Below are positions 16,052 through 23,079 of a stretch of DNA of 33,005 nucleotides, one piece after another. The notes under the pieces were generated by a model, which did not search any database, was not told where the DNA came from, and saw nothing but the letters and a program-made list of their open reading frames with translations. Each line of letters starts with the position of its first letter. The first letter of the stretch is position 1. The DNA comes from Bacillota bacterium. Lineage in GTDB: Bacteria; Bacillota; Sulfobacillia; Sulfobacillales; Sulfobacillaceae. The position numbers were made by a program, and so were the translations under genes. The DNA lies in NCBI GenBank assembly GCA_021820485.1, contig JAKADO010000032.1, positions 1 through 33,005 of the forward strand, given 5' to 3'.

Positions 16052-16060
16052 CGGAGATTG
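16041..16060. repeat. Perfect tandem 10-mer at the end of the FAH-family gene
   Basis: ACGGAGATTG occurs twice without a gap. The stop codon (16049-16051) spans the junction. It is probably a replication-slippage duplication; no function is evident. Confidence 0.7.
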
Positions 16061-16094
16061 TCCGCAGGAAGTTACGGTTTTTTAAGGCATATCC

Positions 16095-16110
16095 TGCATA
16101 AATGCATAAA
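16095..16110. repeat. Perfect tandem 8-mer just upstream of the speH -35 box
   Basis: TGCATAAA occurs twice head to tail, ending 4 bases before TTGACA. Its AT-rich nature and position suit an UP element or a regulator site; which one cannot be told from the sequence. Confidence 0.6.
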
Positions 16111-16114
16111 TTTG

Positions 16115-16142
16115 TTGACAGATGGGGGGTATTTGATACAAT
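16115..16142 (+). promoter_or_regulatory. Strong sigma-A promoter upstream of speH
   Basis: A perfect TTGACA (16115-16120) is followed after 16 bases by TACAAT (16137-16142). The start of speH lies 68 bases downstream of the -10. With no terminator visible before 22671 it probably drives speH through the PHP gene. Confidence 0.8.
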
Positions 16143-16210
16143 ATTCCATGGCCGTCGGACAGGTATCTGAAGGACGAGCTCAATTCCTTCAAAAGGGGGT
16201 TGGGAATGCG

Positions 16211-16588
16211 ATGAACGCATTGGGTCGACACATTTTGGCAGAAGTTCACGGTTGTGACAGTGAGATCTTGAATGATCATGCCGCCGTGGAGCAAATTATG
16301 GTGAGTGCCGCACTTAAAGCGGGTGCTGAAGTTCGTGAAGTGGCGTTCCACAAGTTTAGCCCTCAGGGCGTAAGCGGTGTGGTGGTCATTTCTGAGTCGC
16401 ATTTAGCGGTCCACACGTGGCCGGAGCTTGGATATGCCGCGGTAGATGTCTTTACCTGCGGTGATTCCGTCAACCCCTGGGATGCCTGCAACTACATCGT
16501 CGAACAATTCCGCGCGCAAAATTTTTCCGCTTCGGAAACGCTCCGAGGCGTATTAGTGGAGAAGTCTAGCCAAAAGGCGGCGGTTTGA
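16211..16588 (+). CDS. speH: S-adenosylmethionine decarboxylase proenzyme
   Basis: SpeH converts AdoMet to decarboxylated AdoMet, the aminopropyl donor for spermidine. The 125-residue proenzyme is the short bacterial type. The self-cleavage site [13 protein letters not shown] places the serine that becomes the pyruvoyl group at residue 63, with His 68 and Cys 83 (FTCG) at the positions known from Thermotoga and Bacillus enzymes. The start chosen is the ATG at 16211, after AAAAGGGGG; a longer frame exists but would run back over the promoter. No spermidine synthase gene lies in the window. The downstream genes for MTA and SAH recycling fit, since aminopropyl transfer releases MTA. Confidence 0.96.
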   Translation: MNALGRHILAEVHGCDSEILNDHAAVEQIMVSAALKAGAEVREVAFHKFSPQGVSGVVVISESHLAVHTWPELGYAAVDVFTCGDSVNPWDACNYIVEQFRAQNFSASETLRGVLVEKSSQKAAV

Positions 16589-16605
16589 CGACAGGAGGAC
16601 TCAAG

Positions 16606-17019
16606 TTGGCTGAGACATTTGTTATGGTCAAACCGGACGGCGTTCGGCGCGGATTGGTCGGCGAAGTCGTCCGCCGGTTTGAGCAAAAAGGTTTGCGGTT
16701 AAAGGCCATGAAGCTGATTCAGGTGACGCCTGAATTGGCGGCGGCGCATTACGCCGAGCATCGGGAAAAGCCGTTTTACGGCGAATTGATTGCGTTCATC
16801 ACCTCTGGACCAGCGGTCCCGATGGTGTTTGAAGGGCGTGAAGCGGTGACGGTCGCGCGGACTCTGATGGGTGCGACAGACCCCGCCAAGGCAGCGCCGG
16901 GCACCATCCGAGGGGACTTAGGGATTGAAATTACGGAGAACATTGTGCATGGCTCCGACAGTCCCGAGTCCGCGGAACGGGAAATCGGCCTCTACTTCCG
17001 GCGGGAGGAACTCGTCTAG
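16606..17019 (+). CDS. ndk: Nucleoside diphosphate kinase
   Basis: Ndk moves the gamma phosphate between nucleoside triphosphates and diphosphates through a phosphohistidine. The 137-residue protein has [19 protein letters not shown], the nucleotide-binding segment [20 protein letters not shown], and the active-site [16 protein letters not shown] with the catalytic His at residue 115. The start is a TTG placed 7 bases after AGGAGG; an earlier in-frame TTG at 16585 lies upstream of this site and would leave it inside the gene. It sits 17 bp after speH and 3 bp before the phosphoesterase gene, so it is part of the same transcript. Confidence 0.97.
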   Translation: MAETFVMVKPDGVRRGLVGEVVRRFEQKGLRLKAMKLIQVTPELAAAHYAEHREKPFYGELIAFITSGPAVPMVFEGREAVTVARTLMGATDPAKAAPGTIRGDLGIEITENIVHGSDSPESAEREIGLYFRREELV

Positions 17020-17022
17020 CAG

Positions 17023-17832
17023 ATGGTTTTCGCGATTATAGGCGGGCTCCTCATCGCGGTCGGATTGTATGCTTTTTGGGAACCCTACTGGATTCAAGCC
17101 ACCGAACATACGGTGGAGATTGCCGGTTTGCCAGAGCCGCTGAACGGCTTGACCATCCTCCACCTGTCCGACATTCACGGGCGGGTGGGGGTTTTTTCCT
17201 GGCGTCGGTTCCAGGACTGGCTCAAGGATGCGGACATCGTGGCCATTACCGGGGATCTCTACTCGCCCTCCCTGTCCCGCGCACGCCTGGCGCGCCACTT
17301 GGAAACGCTTCACGCGCCGCTTGGCGTGTTTTATATTTCTGGCAATCACGACTACCGTCGAGGCCGCCTGGCGGTGGAGCCTTGGGATCCCGGCGCACAG
17401 CTGCTCGACAACCGGGTGGTGCCGGTGGAACGGGATGGGGCCACGCTATGGATGGCGGGCTTGCCCGATTTCGTGAAGGGGAGGCCCGACTGGCCGGCGG
17501 TGAGCCGCCAACTGGCGTCTCTTGACGGCCCTGCGATTCTCTTGGCGCATCGCCCTGATGCCTGGATGTTGCCTGGGGTTGAGAGAGTGGGCTTGGTGCT
17601 GGCGGGGCATACCCATGGGGGACAGGTGACCATTCCTGGCATTGGTGCGCCGCTGCGGCACAATCGGGTGCCTGGAGGGTATGTTGCCGGTCGGCTGGAG
17701 GTGGCGGGAAAGCCGGTCCTCATCACCTCCCGTGGGCTCGGCACGTCGGAATTGCCCATTCGTTTTGGAGCTCGGCCGGAAGTGATCAGAATCCGCCTGG
17801 TGCGAAAGCCGGCCGATTCGGGACGCGAATGA
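17023..17832 (+). CDS. Membrane-anchored calcineurin-like metallophosphoesterase
   Basis: The 269-residue protein starts with one hydrophobic helix (FAIIGGLLIAVGLYAF) and continues with the full metallophosphoesterase motif set: LHLSDIHGR, ITGDLYS, SGNHDYRRG, ILLAHRPD, LVLAGHTHGGQV. All di-metal ligands are present. The layout is that of YkuE-type phosphoesterases, anchored to the membrane with the catalytic domain on one face; substrates of this group are poorly known. The ATG lies 3 bp after the ndk stop and relies on GGAGG inside the end of ndk, 15 bases away, suggesting translational coupling. Its role in a nucleotide and methionine-salvage operon is unclear. Confidence 0.88.
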   Translation: MVFAIIGGLLIAVGLYAFWEPYWIQATEHTVEIAGLPEPLNGLTILHLSDIHGRVGVFSWRRFQDWLKDADIVAITGDLYSPSLSRARLARHLETLHAPLGVFYISGNHDYRRGRLAVEPWDPGAQLLDNRVVPVERDGATLWMAGLPDFVKGRPDWPAVSRQLASLDGPAILLAHRPDAWMLPGVERVGLVLAGHTHGGQVTIPGIGAPLRHNRVPGGYVAGRLEVAGKPVLITSRGLGTSELPIRFGARPEVIRIRLVRKPADSGRE

Positions 17833-17847
17833 AAGGAGACGATACGA

Positions 17848-18639
17848 GTGAAAGTCGCGGTAATTGGGGGTACGGGGGTCTATGACCCCACTTGGCTTCA
17901 GGGAGCTCAGGAGCAAACGGTGGACACGCCCTATGGCGCAACGCGTGTGACGGTGGGCGCCTTGGATGGCGGGCAGTCGGTGGTGTTTATGAACCGGCAT
18001 GGACTGGGACACTCGGTGCCGCCTCACCAAGTCAACTATCGGGCGAATCTGTGGGCGTTGAAGTCGCTGGGGGTCGACCGCGTGATCGCGACGGCGGCGG
18101 TGGGTTCGTTGAATCTCGGCATGCCGCCGGGTAGTATGGTGTTAGTGGATCAATTTCTGGATTTTACCAAGAGTCGGCCGGTCACCTTTCATGATGGAGG
18201 GGAGGGCGGTGTGGTCCATACCGATGTGACAGAACCATACTGCCCGGCCAGCCGGGATCGCATTTGGCAAGCCGCGCGGGACCAAAGCCTGCCCTTGGTC
18301 ATGGGGGGCGTCTATGTGACCACCGAAGGGCCGCGGTTTGAGACTCCGGCCGAAATTCGGGCCTTTCGCATTTTGGGAGGAGACCTCGTGGGCATGACCG
18401 GCGTGCCAGAAGTGGTGCTGGCTCGGGAGTTAGGGTTGTGCTACACCACCATCGCGCTGGTCACCAATTTTGCGGCCGGAATTTCCAAGACGGCGTTGAC
18501 GCACCAAGAGGTGTTGGAGGTCATGGCCCAGCACGTGGATCGGCTGCGGTCGGTGATGGGGGCAGCGCTGAAGACGCTTGCGGAGGATTACCCGTGTTCT
18601 TGCCCGCCTGCTGAGGGGCCGCTGAAGGTCTTAGGCTAG
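17848..18639 (+). CDS. Methylthioadenosine/methylthioinosine-type purine nucleoside phosphorylase
   Basis: This 263-residue PNP/MTAP-family enzyme cleaves the glycosidic bond of a thionucleoside with phosphate. Visible parts are VIGGTGVYDP (phosphate loop), NRHGLGHSVPPHQVNYRAN, ATAAVGSLN, TEGPRFETPAEIRAF and GMTGVPEVVLARE. The base-recognition segment reads LVTNFAAGIS with Asn at 207. Adenine-specific MTA phosphorylases have Asp here (TDYD), while 6-oxopurine PNPs and methylthioinosine phosphorylases have Asn. The deaminase two genes downstream would supply methylthioinosine, so MTI phosphorylase (EC 2.4.2.44) is my preferred reading. The start is GTG, 9 bases after AAAGGAG, which overlaps the stop of the previous gene. 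Confidence 0.85.
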   Translation: MKVAVIGGTGVYDPTWLQGAQEQTVDTPYGATRVTVGALDGGQSVVFMNRHGLGHSVPPHQVNYRANLWALKSLGVDRVIATAAVGSLNLGMPPGSMVLVDQFLDFTKSRPVTFHDGGEGGVVHTDVTEPYCPASRDRIWQAARDQSLPLVMGGVYVTTEGPRFETPAEIRAFRILGGDLVGMTGVPEVVLARELGLCYTTIALVTNFAAGISKTALTHQEVLEVMAQHVDRLRSVMGAALKTLAEDYPCSCPPAEGPLKVLG

Positions 18640-18664
18640 GAAGATTCACATCGCATCAAAGGAG

Positions 18665-19909
18665 ATGAGTGCGACGCACACATTAAGAAATCCGAAGCTG
18701 GCCCAAAGCGGCCATCACAAGATGGATTGGGTGACCGCCCACATGCCCATATTGGGGCGGATTCGCGATCGGTATCAGGAGGATCAGCCGTTGCGCGGGC
18801 AACGCGTAGCCATATCCCTGCATTTGGAGGCGAAGACCGCTGTTCTCGCCGAAGTTCTGCATCGAGGCGGGGCCGACGTGGCGATCACCAGCTCCAATCC
18901 CTTGACCGCGCAGGACGACGTCGCGGCGGCGCTGGCGGAACGCGGGGTCACGGTGCACGCATTCCGGGGAGCCAGCGACCCAGAGTTTGACCTACTGCAT
19001 CAGAAAGTGTTGGACATTGAACCGACCTTAATCATCGATGACGGCGGGGAACTGACGGAACGCCTGCATGGCAGCCGCCAAAACCTGGCGGCCGGCATCA
19101 TTGGCGGCGCCGAAGAGACCACCACGGGCGTGACGCGCCTGAAGGCGCTGAGCCGGGCGGGGCTCCTCAAGTACCCGATGGTGCTGGTAAATGATGCGGA
19201 TATGAAGCATCTTTTCGATAATCGCTATGGCACGGGCCAGTCCACCTGGGACGGCATCATTCGGTCCACCAACTTGGTGGTGGCGGGAAAGACTGTGGTG
19301 GTCGCAGGTTACGGCTGGTGCGGGCGGGGCGTGGCGGACCGGGCGCGCGGACTGGGCGCACGGGTGATTGTCACGGAAATCAATCCCGTGCGCGCCAATG
19401 AGGCGCTGATGGATGGCCACGCGGTGATGACCATGGACCAAGCGGCCCCGCTGGGAGATTACTTTGTCACCGTGACGGGCAATTATGGCGTGGTCCGCGA
19501 GGAACATTTCCGGGTCATGAAGAATGGGGCCATTCTGGCCAATGCCGGTCACTTTGATGTTGAGGTGGACGTGAAGGCGCTGAAGCGCATGGCCAAGGGG
19601 ACTCGTCCGGGTCGTACTCCGGATGTGATGGGCTACGAAATGGCCGACGGCCGGGTGCTCTGGCTGTTGGCCGAGGGCCGTCTGGTCAATTTGGCGGCGG
19701 GTGATGGCCATCCAGCCGAAATTATGGACCTGACATTTGCCTTGCAAGCGTTGTCGCTTGAGGATTTGTTGAACAACCGCCGCGCTCCGGGTGTGTACCC
19801 GGTGAACCCAGCTGTTGACGCCTGGGTGGCGCAAATCCGCCTCGAGGCACTGGGAGTGCGCATCGACCAGTTGACCCCAGAGCAAGAGACCTATCTCAGT
19901 CAAGGTTAG
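18665..19909 (+). CDS. ahcY: S-adenosylhomocysteine (or S-inosylhomocysteine) hydrolase
   Basis: This NAD-dependent enzyme splits the thioether product of methyl transfer to homocysteine and a nucleoside. The 414 residues show HLEAKTA (53-59), ITSSNPLTAQDDVAAAL, DDGGELT, GAEETTTGVTRL, VNDADMKHLFDNRYGTGQS, the NAD loop GYGWCGRG (from 215) and ANAGHFDVEVD. The C-terminus (TPEQETYLSQG) lacks the Lys/Tyr tail that reaches into the neighbour's NAD site in classical enzymes. That is the archaeal/Thermotoga form, and in Methanocaldococcus this type acts on S-inosylhomocysteine. The adjacent mtaD makes this possible here. The ATG directly abuts GGAG with no spacing, so the real start is uncertain, though no better in-frame codon exists. 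Confidence 0.92.
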   Translation: MSATHTLRNPKLAQSGHHKMDWVTAHMPILGRIRDRYQEDQPLRGQRVAISLHLEAKTAVLAEVLHRGGADVAITSSNPLTAQDDVAAALAERGVTVHAFRGASDPEFDLLHQKVLDIEPTLIIDDGGELTERLHGSRQNLAAGIIGGAEETTTGVTRLKALSRAGLLKYPMVLVNDADMKHLFDNRYGTGQSTWDGIIRSTNLVVAGKTVVVAGYGWCGRGVADRARGLGARVIVTEINPVRANEALMDGHAVMTMDQAAPLGDYFVTVTGNYGVVREEHFRVMKNGAILANAGHFDVEVDVKALKRMAKGTRPGRTPDVMGYEMADGRVLWLLAEGRLVNLAAGDGHPAEIMDLTFALQALSLEDLLNNRRAPGVYPVNPAVDAWVAQIRLEALGVRIDQLTPEQETYLSQG

Positions 19910-19919
19910 GAGGAGAAGC

Positions 19920-21206
19920 GTGGCCACACGAATTCAAGCGGGGGCTGTCGTGACCATGGACGACAACCGCCGCATTTGCGCCCCAGGTGCGGTGGTGTAT
20001 GACGCATCCGGCATCCTCTATGTCGGAGACCCGAATGGGTATGAGGGGCCACTCGACCAGGACTTGGTGATTCCTGAGGGAGTGGTGTTGCCGGGCCTGT
20101 TGAACGGGCATAACCATGCCGCGATGTCCATGATGCGGGGCATGGCGGATGACAGTCCGTTCTTCGAGTGGCTGACGCAGCATGTCTGGCCGGTGGAAAG
20201 CCGGATGACCCCAGAAGACATTCGCATTGGGACACTTTTGGCTTGTGCGGAAATGATCCGCTCCGGCACGGTGGGCTATGCCGACATGTACTTCGAAGTC
20301 GATCAGTCGGCCGAAGCCGTGGAGCAGGCGGGGCTTCGCGCCTGGATTTCCCGGGGACTGGTCGGTCTTGAGGATCCGGACGCGAAAAAGCTTGAGGACA
20401 GCTTGGCTTTCGCGGAGCGATGGCGTGGTCGCGGGGACGGACGCATTGTGCCGATGCTGGGCCCGCACGCTCCCTACACCTGTCCCCCGGAATATCTCGA
20501 GAAGGTGGCGCGCGCCGCGCGCGATCACGATCTCGGCATCCACATCCACCTCAGCGAGTCGCAGGATGAAATGCGCCAAATGGCCGAGCGCTACCAGAAG
20601 ACGCCCATTCAACTGGCCTATGACGCAGGCGTGTTCGAGTCCCGCACGCTCATCGCGCACGGTCTCTATATCGAGGAGACAGACTTGCCGTATCTTGAGG
20701 GAATGGTTGGCGGCGTGGTGACGTGCCCTGTGTCCAACGCCAAGCTCGGCAACGGCATTTTGCCATACCACATGCTCAAGGAGGCCGGCATCGCCATTGG
20801 CCTCGGGACGGACGGACCGACCTCGACCAATACATTGGACATGTTCCTGGAACTGAAGGCCATGGCGTGGCTGCAGAAGACCCGGGAAGGGCGCCCGGAA
20901 GGCTTTCACGCCGTCGATGCCCTGTGGGCGGGAACCCGGGGTACGGCGGCAGTCCTGGGCCATGCAGGCGGCCAATTGGCGGTCGGAGCGCCTGCGGATT
21001 TGATTGTGGTGAACGGTCGTGCGGCGCATATGACGCCGGAATGGGACGTGTTGGCCAACTTGGTGTATTCGGCCATCGGGTCCGACGTCCGTTATTCGGT
21101 GGTCAACGGGCGAATGATTCTCCAAGAGGGCATCATCACCACCTTCGATGAGGCGGCGGTGATTGAGGAGGCACGGGAGCGTGCCAAGCGATTGATGGAA
21201 GGATAG
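19920..21206 (+). CDS. mtaD: 5'-methylthioadenosine/S-adenosylhomocysteine deaminase
   Basis: MtaD is an amidohydrolase that deaminates MTA and SAH to the inosine forms, as shown for Thermotoga TM0936. The 428-residue protein carries the metal motifs HNH (64-66), PHAPYTCPPE, HIHLSE (first His at 208), a later AHG, and GTDGPTSTNTLDMFLE with the metal Asp at 298. The final part ends in the beta domain common to cytosine deaminase-like enzymes (GAPADLIVVNG). The start is GTG after AGGAGG, which overlaps the ahcY stop region, so the two genes are tightly coupled. Its place directly after ahcY and near the MTA/MTI phosphorylase argues for a joint MTA/SAH recycling role. Confidence 0.92.
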   Translation: MATRIQAGAVVTMDDNRRICAPGAVVYDASGILYVGDPNGYEGPLDQDLVIPEGVVLPGLLNGHNHAAMSMMRGMADDSPFFEWLTQHVWPVESRMTPEDIRIGTLLACAEMIRSGTVGYADMYFEVDQSAEAVEQAGLRAWISRGLVGLEDPDAKKLEDSLAFAERWRGRGDGRIVPMLGPHAPYTCPPEYLEKVARAARDHDLGIHIHLSESQDEMRQMAERYQKTPIQLAYDAGVFESRTLIAHGLYIEETDLPYLEGMVGGVVTCPVSNAKLGNGILPYHMLKEAGIAIGLGTDGPTSTNTLDMFLELKAMAWLQKTREGRPEGFHAVDALWAGTRGTAAVLGHAGGQLAVGAPADLIVVNGRAAHMTPEWDVLANLVYSAIGSDVRYSVVNGRMILQEGIITTFDEAAVIEEARERAKRLMEG

Positions 21207-21212
21207 AGTAAC

Positions 21213-21632
21213 GTGTCGAGCTTTGATTGGGAGAGCAATGTTTGCTTTGTTTGCGGGTCGGATGTTCCGGGGCTGCACATGAAATTCTCTGGGGACGCTG
21301 ACGAAGTGCGAGCGACAACCGTTGTCCAACCGCCGTATCAGGGCTTTTCAGGGGTGGTCCACGGCGGCATCTTGGCCGGCATTGTGGATGATGCGATGTG
21401 GCATGTCATCCATCAGCACGAGGAGGTCTTTCCGATGACGGCCGAGCTCAAGGTGCGCTATCACCAGCCCGCCCGCATCGGAGAGGAGTTGACCGTACGG
21501 TCGCATTTGGTGTCCTTTCGGCGCCGCTTGATGGTGGCTGAGGCTACGATTCACCGGGTGGACGGGACTTTGGTGGTGAGCGCTGAGGGTCGGTTTATGC
21601 CGCCGCCCAAGGATGGGGCCAACGGTGCTTGA
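21213..21632 (+). CDS. PaaI-type hot-dog thioesterase
   Basis: The 139-residue protein is a hot-dog fold acyl-CoA thioesterase of the PaaI kind: CFVCG...GLHMKFSG at the N-terminus, GFSGVVHGGILAGIVDDAM with the HGG motif and the catalytic Asp on the central helix, then AELKVRYHQPARIGEELTV and an EGRFMPPP end. Such enzymes hydrolyse acyl- or aryl-CoA esters; the substrate is unknown here. The N-terminal CxxC pair is a common feature of this subgroup. The start is GTG, 6 bp after the mtaD stop, with AAGGATAGAG overlapping it. The end overlaps the start of the PHP gene. A link with nucleoside recycling is not obvious. Confidence 0.85.
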   Translation: MSSFDWESNVCFVCGSDVPGLHMKFSGDADEVRATTVVQPPYQGFSGVVHGGILAGIVDDAMWHVIHQHEEVFPMTAELKVRYHQPARIGEELTVRSHLVSFRRRLMVAEATIHRVDGTLVVSAEGRFMPPPKDGANGA

Positions 21633-22671
21633 TCGCCTCGGGCTGTACGAACACCGGGTCGTGATGCATGTCCACAGCCGCTACTCAGACGGGAGCGGAG
21701 AACCACAAAGGATTGTCGAAGAAGCCCAACGCGCGGGAGTGGACGTGCTGTGGCTGACCGACCATGACACCCGCCGGGCGCTGGAGGTGCCCGGCGCCGG
21801 CTATTATGGCCATCTGCTTTTGCTGGTGGGGGCGGAAATAACGCCGCCCACCAATCATTACTTGGCGTTGGGGCAAATCCGCCTCATTGCCCCCACAGAA
21901 TCGTTGCAGACCGTGATTGACCACGTTGCGGCCGAGGGTGGGTTGGGCTTCATTGCCCATCCCGATGACCCCGGCAATCGCACGGCCCGATTGCCATCGT
22001 ACCGATGGACCGATCGCGGCGTCGACGGCTTCGCCGGCCTCGAAATTTGGAATCATCTCTCTGACTGGTCGCGCTCGGTCACCAGCATTCCGGCCGGGCT
22101 GATGGCCCTACGGCGCCCACATCGTCGCCTCAGCGCCAATCCTAAGACATTGGCCCTTTGGGATGCGTTGGGCCAAGCGCGCCGGGTTGTGGGCATTGGC
22201 GGCGCCGATGCCCATGCGGCTGTGGTTGGCAAGTGGCCGTTGCGATTGACGATTTTTCCCTATCGCACGTCGTTTAAAGGGATCCGCACCCATGTCTACA
22301 CCGAGAATCCCTTGCCCGCCAACTGGCTGGAAGCGGAAACACTGTTGATGGACGCCATGGCACGGGGCCGGGTGGCCGTCGTCAATGCCGGCGTGGGCGA
22401 AGAGTTGGGGTTTCGCCTATGGGCGGAGCATCCTCACGAGCCGTTGGTAGCCATTGGCGGCGAGGCCTGTTGGAATCAGGGATATCGAGTGAAAGGGCTG
22501 GCGCCGGTGCCGGTGCGGTGGGAAATTTGGCACGATGGGCAATTGACCGGGAGGATGGAGGGCACATTGTGTGATTGGCCGGTGGCCGCGCCCGGGGTAT
22601 GGCGCGTAGTCCTCCGGCGCGGCCGAGCCGATGAAGTCTGGATTTACAGCAATCCTATTTACATGCGTTAG
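21613..22671 (+). CDS. PHP-domain metal-dependent phosphoesterase
   Basis: The 352-residue protein (348 if GTG 21625 is used) has the PHP active-site set in its first two thirds: MHVHSRYSDGSG, LTDHDTRRAL, a GAEITPPTNHY strand, FIAHPDDPGN and IGGADAHAAV. These residues bind two or three metal ions and hydrolyse phosphoesters in relatives. The last 100 residues form an extra beta-rich domain (LWAEHPHEPLVAIGGEA...RVVLRRGRADEVWIYSNP) that I do not recognise. The start is uncertain: ATG 21613 lacks a ribosome site, while GTG 21625 follows AAGGATGGGG. It overlaps the thioesterase gene by 8-20 bases, and its stop shares two bases with that of the convergent next gene. Confidence 0.85.
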   Translation: MGPTVLDRLGLYEHRVVMHVHSRYSDGSGEPQRIVEEAQRAGVDVLWLTDHDTRRALEVPGAGYYGHLLLLVGAEITPPTNHYLALGQIRLIAPTESLQTVIDHVAAEGGLGFIAHPDDPGNRTARLPSYRWTDRGVDGFAGLEIWNHLSDWSRSVTSIPAGLMALRRPHRRLSANPKTLALWDALGQARRVVGIGGADAHAAVVGKWPLRLTIFPYRTSFKGIRTHVYTENPLPANWLEAETLLMDAMARGRVAVVNAGVGEELGFRLWAEHPHEPLVAIGGEACWNQGYRVKGLAPVPVRWEIWHDGQLTGRMEGTLCDWPVAAPGVWRVVLRRGRADEVWIYSNPIYMR

Positions 22672-22997
22672 AGCGATCCGCCATACTGTTCGATGATATG
22701 CACGGCTTCGCCTGCGCGTTCACCTGGCACCACCGCTGTCAGGAGCCAGGAAGCCCCTTCGATAAGGCCCGTACTGCTGTTAGTCCAGGATGATGAATCG
22801 GTCCACTTGTCGTCCAACCGATCGGGCTGGTACCCGTAACGCCCCCATTCCACCAGGGGTGCGTGCGGCAAGTCATTCTGGGGCGGATTCAAGTCATCCA
22901 CCTGCACCACGTCGAATCCGGCCTGGCGCAGCGCATCGTGGCATCGACGGGCTGATTCCAGGTTGGCGAAAGAAGCGAGCAGATTTTTTTCGGGCAT
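22668..22997 (-). CDS. Small protein of unknown function, possible beta-alpha-beta fold
   Basis: A 109-residue protein starting at ATG 22997, chosen because AAAGGGTG lies 6 bases upstream; a GTG at 23006 overlaps that site. The N-terminus (LLASFANLESARRCHDALRQAGFDVVQVDDL) looks like a ferredoxin-like beta-alpha-beta unit, as in the general stress 17M-type proteins. A polar Ser/Thr/Trp/Asp-rich middle (DSSSWTNSSTGLIEGASW) and a second short strand-helix pair (LLTAVVPGERAGEAVHIIEQYGG) follow. No catalytic residues or signal are visible. It is divergent from dinG, with only 82 bp between starts, and convergent with the PHP gene. I cannot assign a function. Confidence 0.7.
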   Translation of the reverse strand: MPEKNLLASFANLESARRCHDALRQAGFDVVQVDDLNPPQNDLPHAPLVEWGRYGYQPDRLDDKWTDSSSWTNSSTGLIEGASWLLTAVVPGERAGEAVHIIEQYGGSL

Positions 22998-23079
22998 TCG
23001 GGTCACCCTTTCTGTGAGAAATCGGTACCAGGGTGCCCGAAATAACGGTCAAACATGCGATGAGGGGAGGGGAGAGACG

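Noticed and set aside
19896-21329. 477-codon minus-strand frame opposite mtaD
   Set aside because: Shadow of the deaminase gene, low-complexity His/Arg composition, no motifs.
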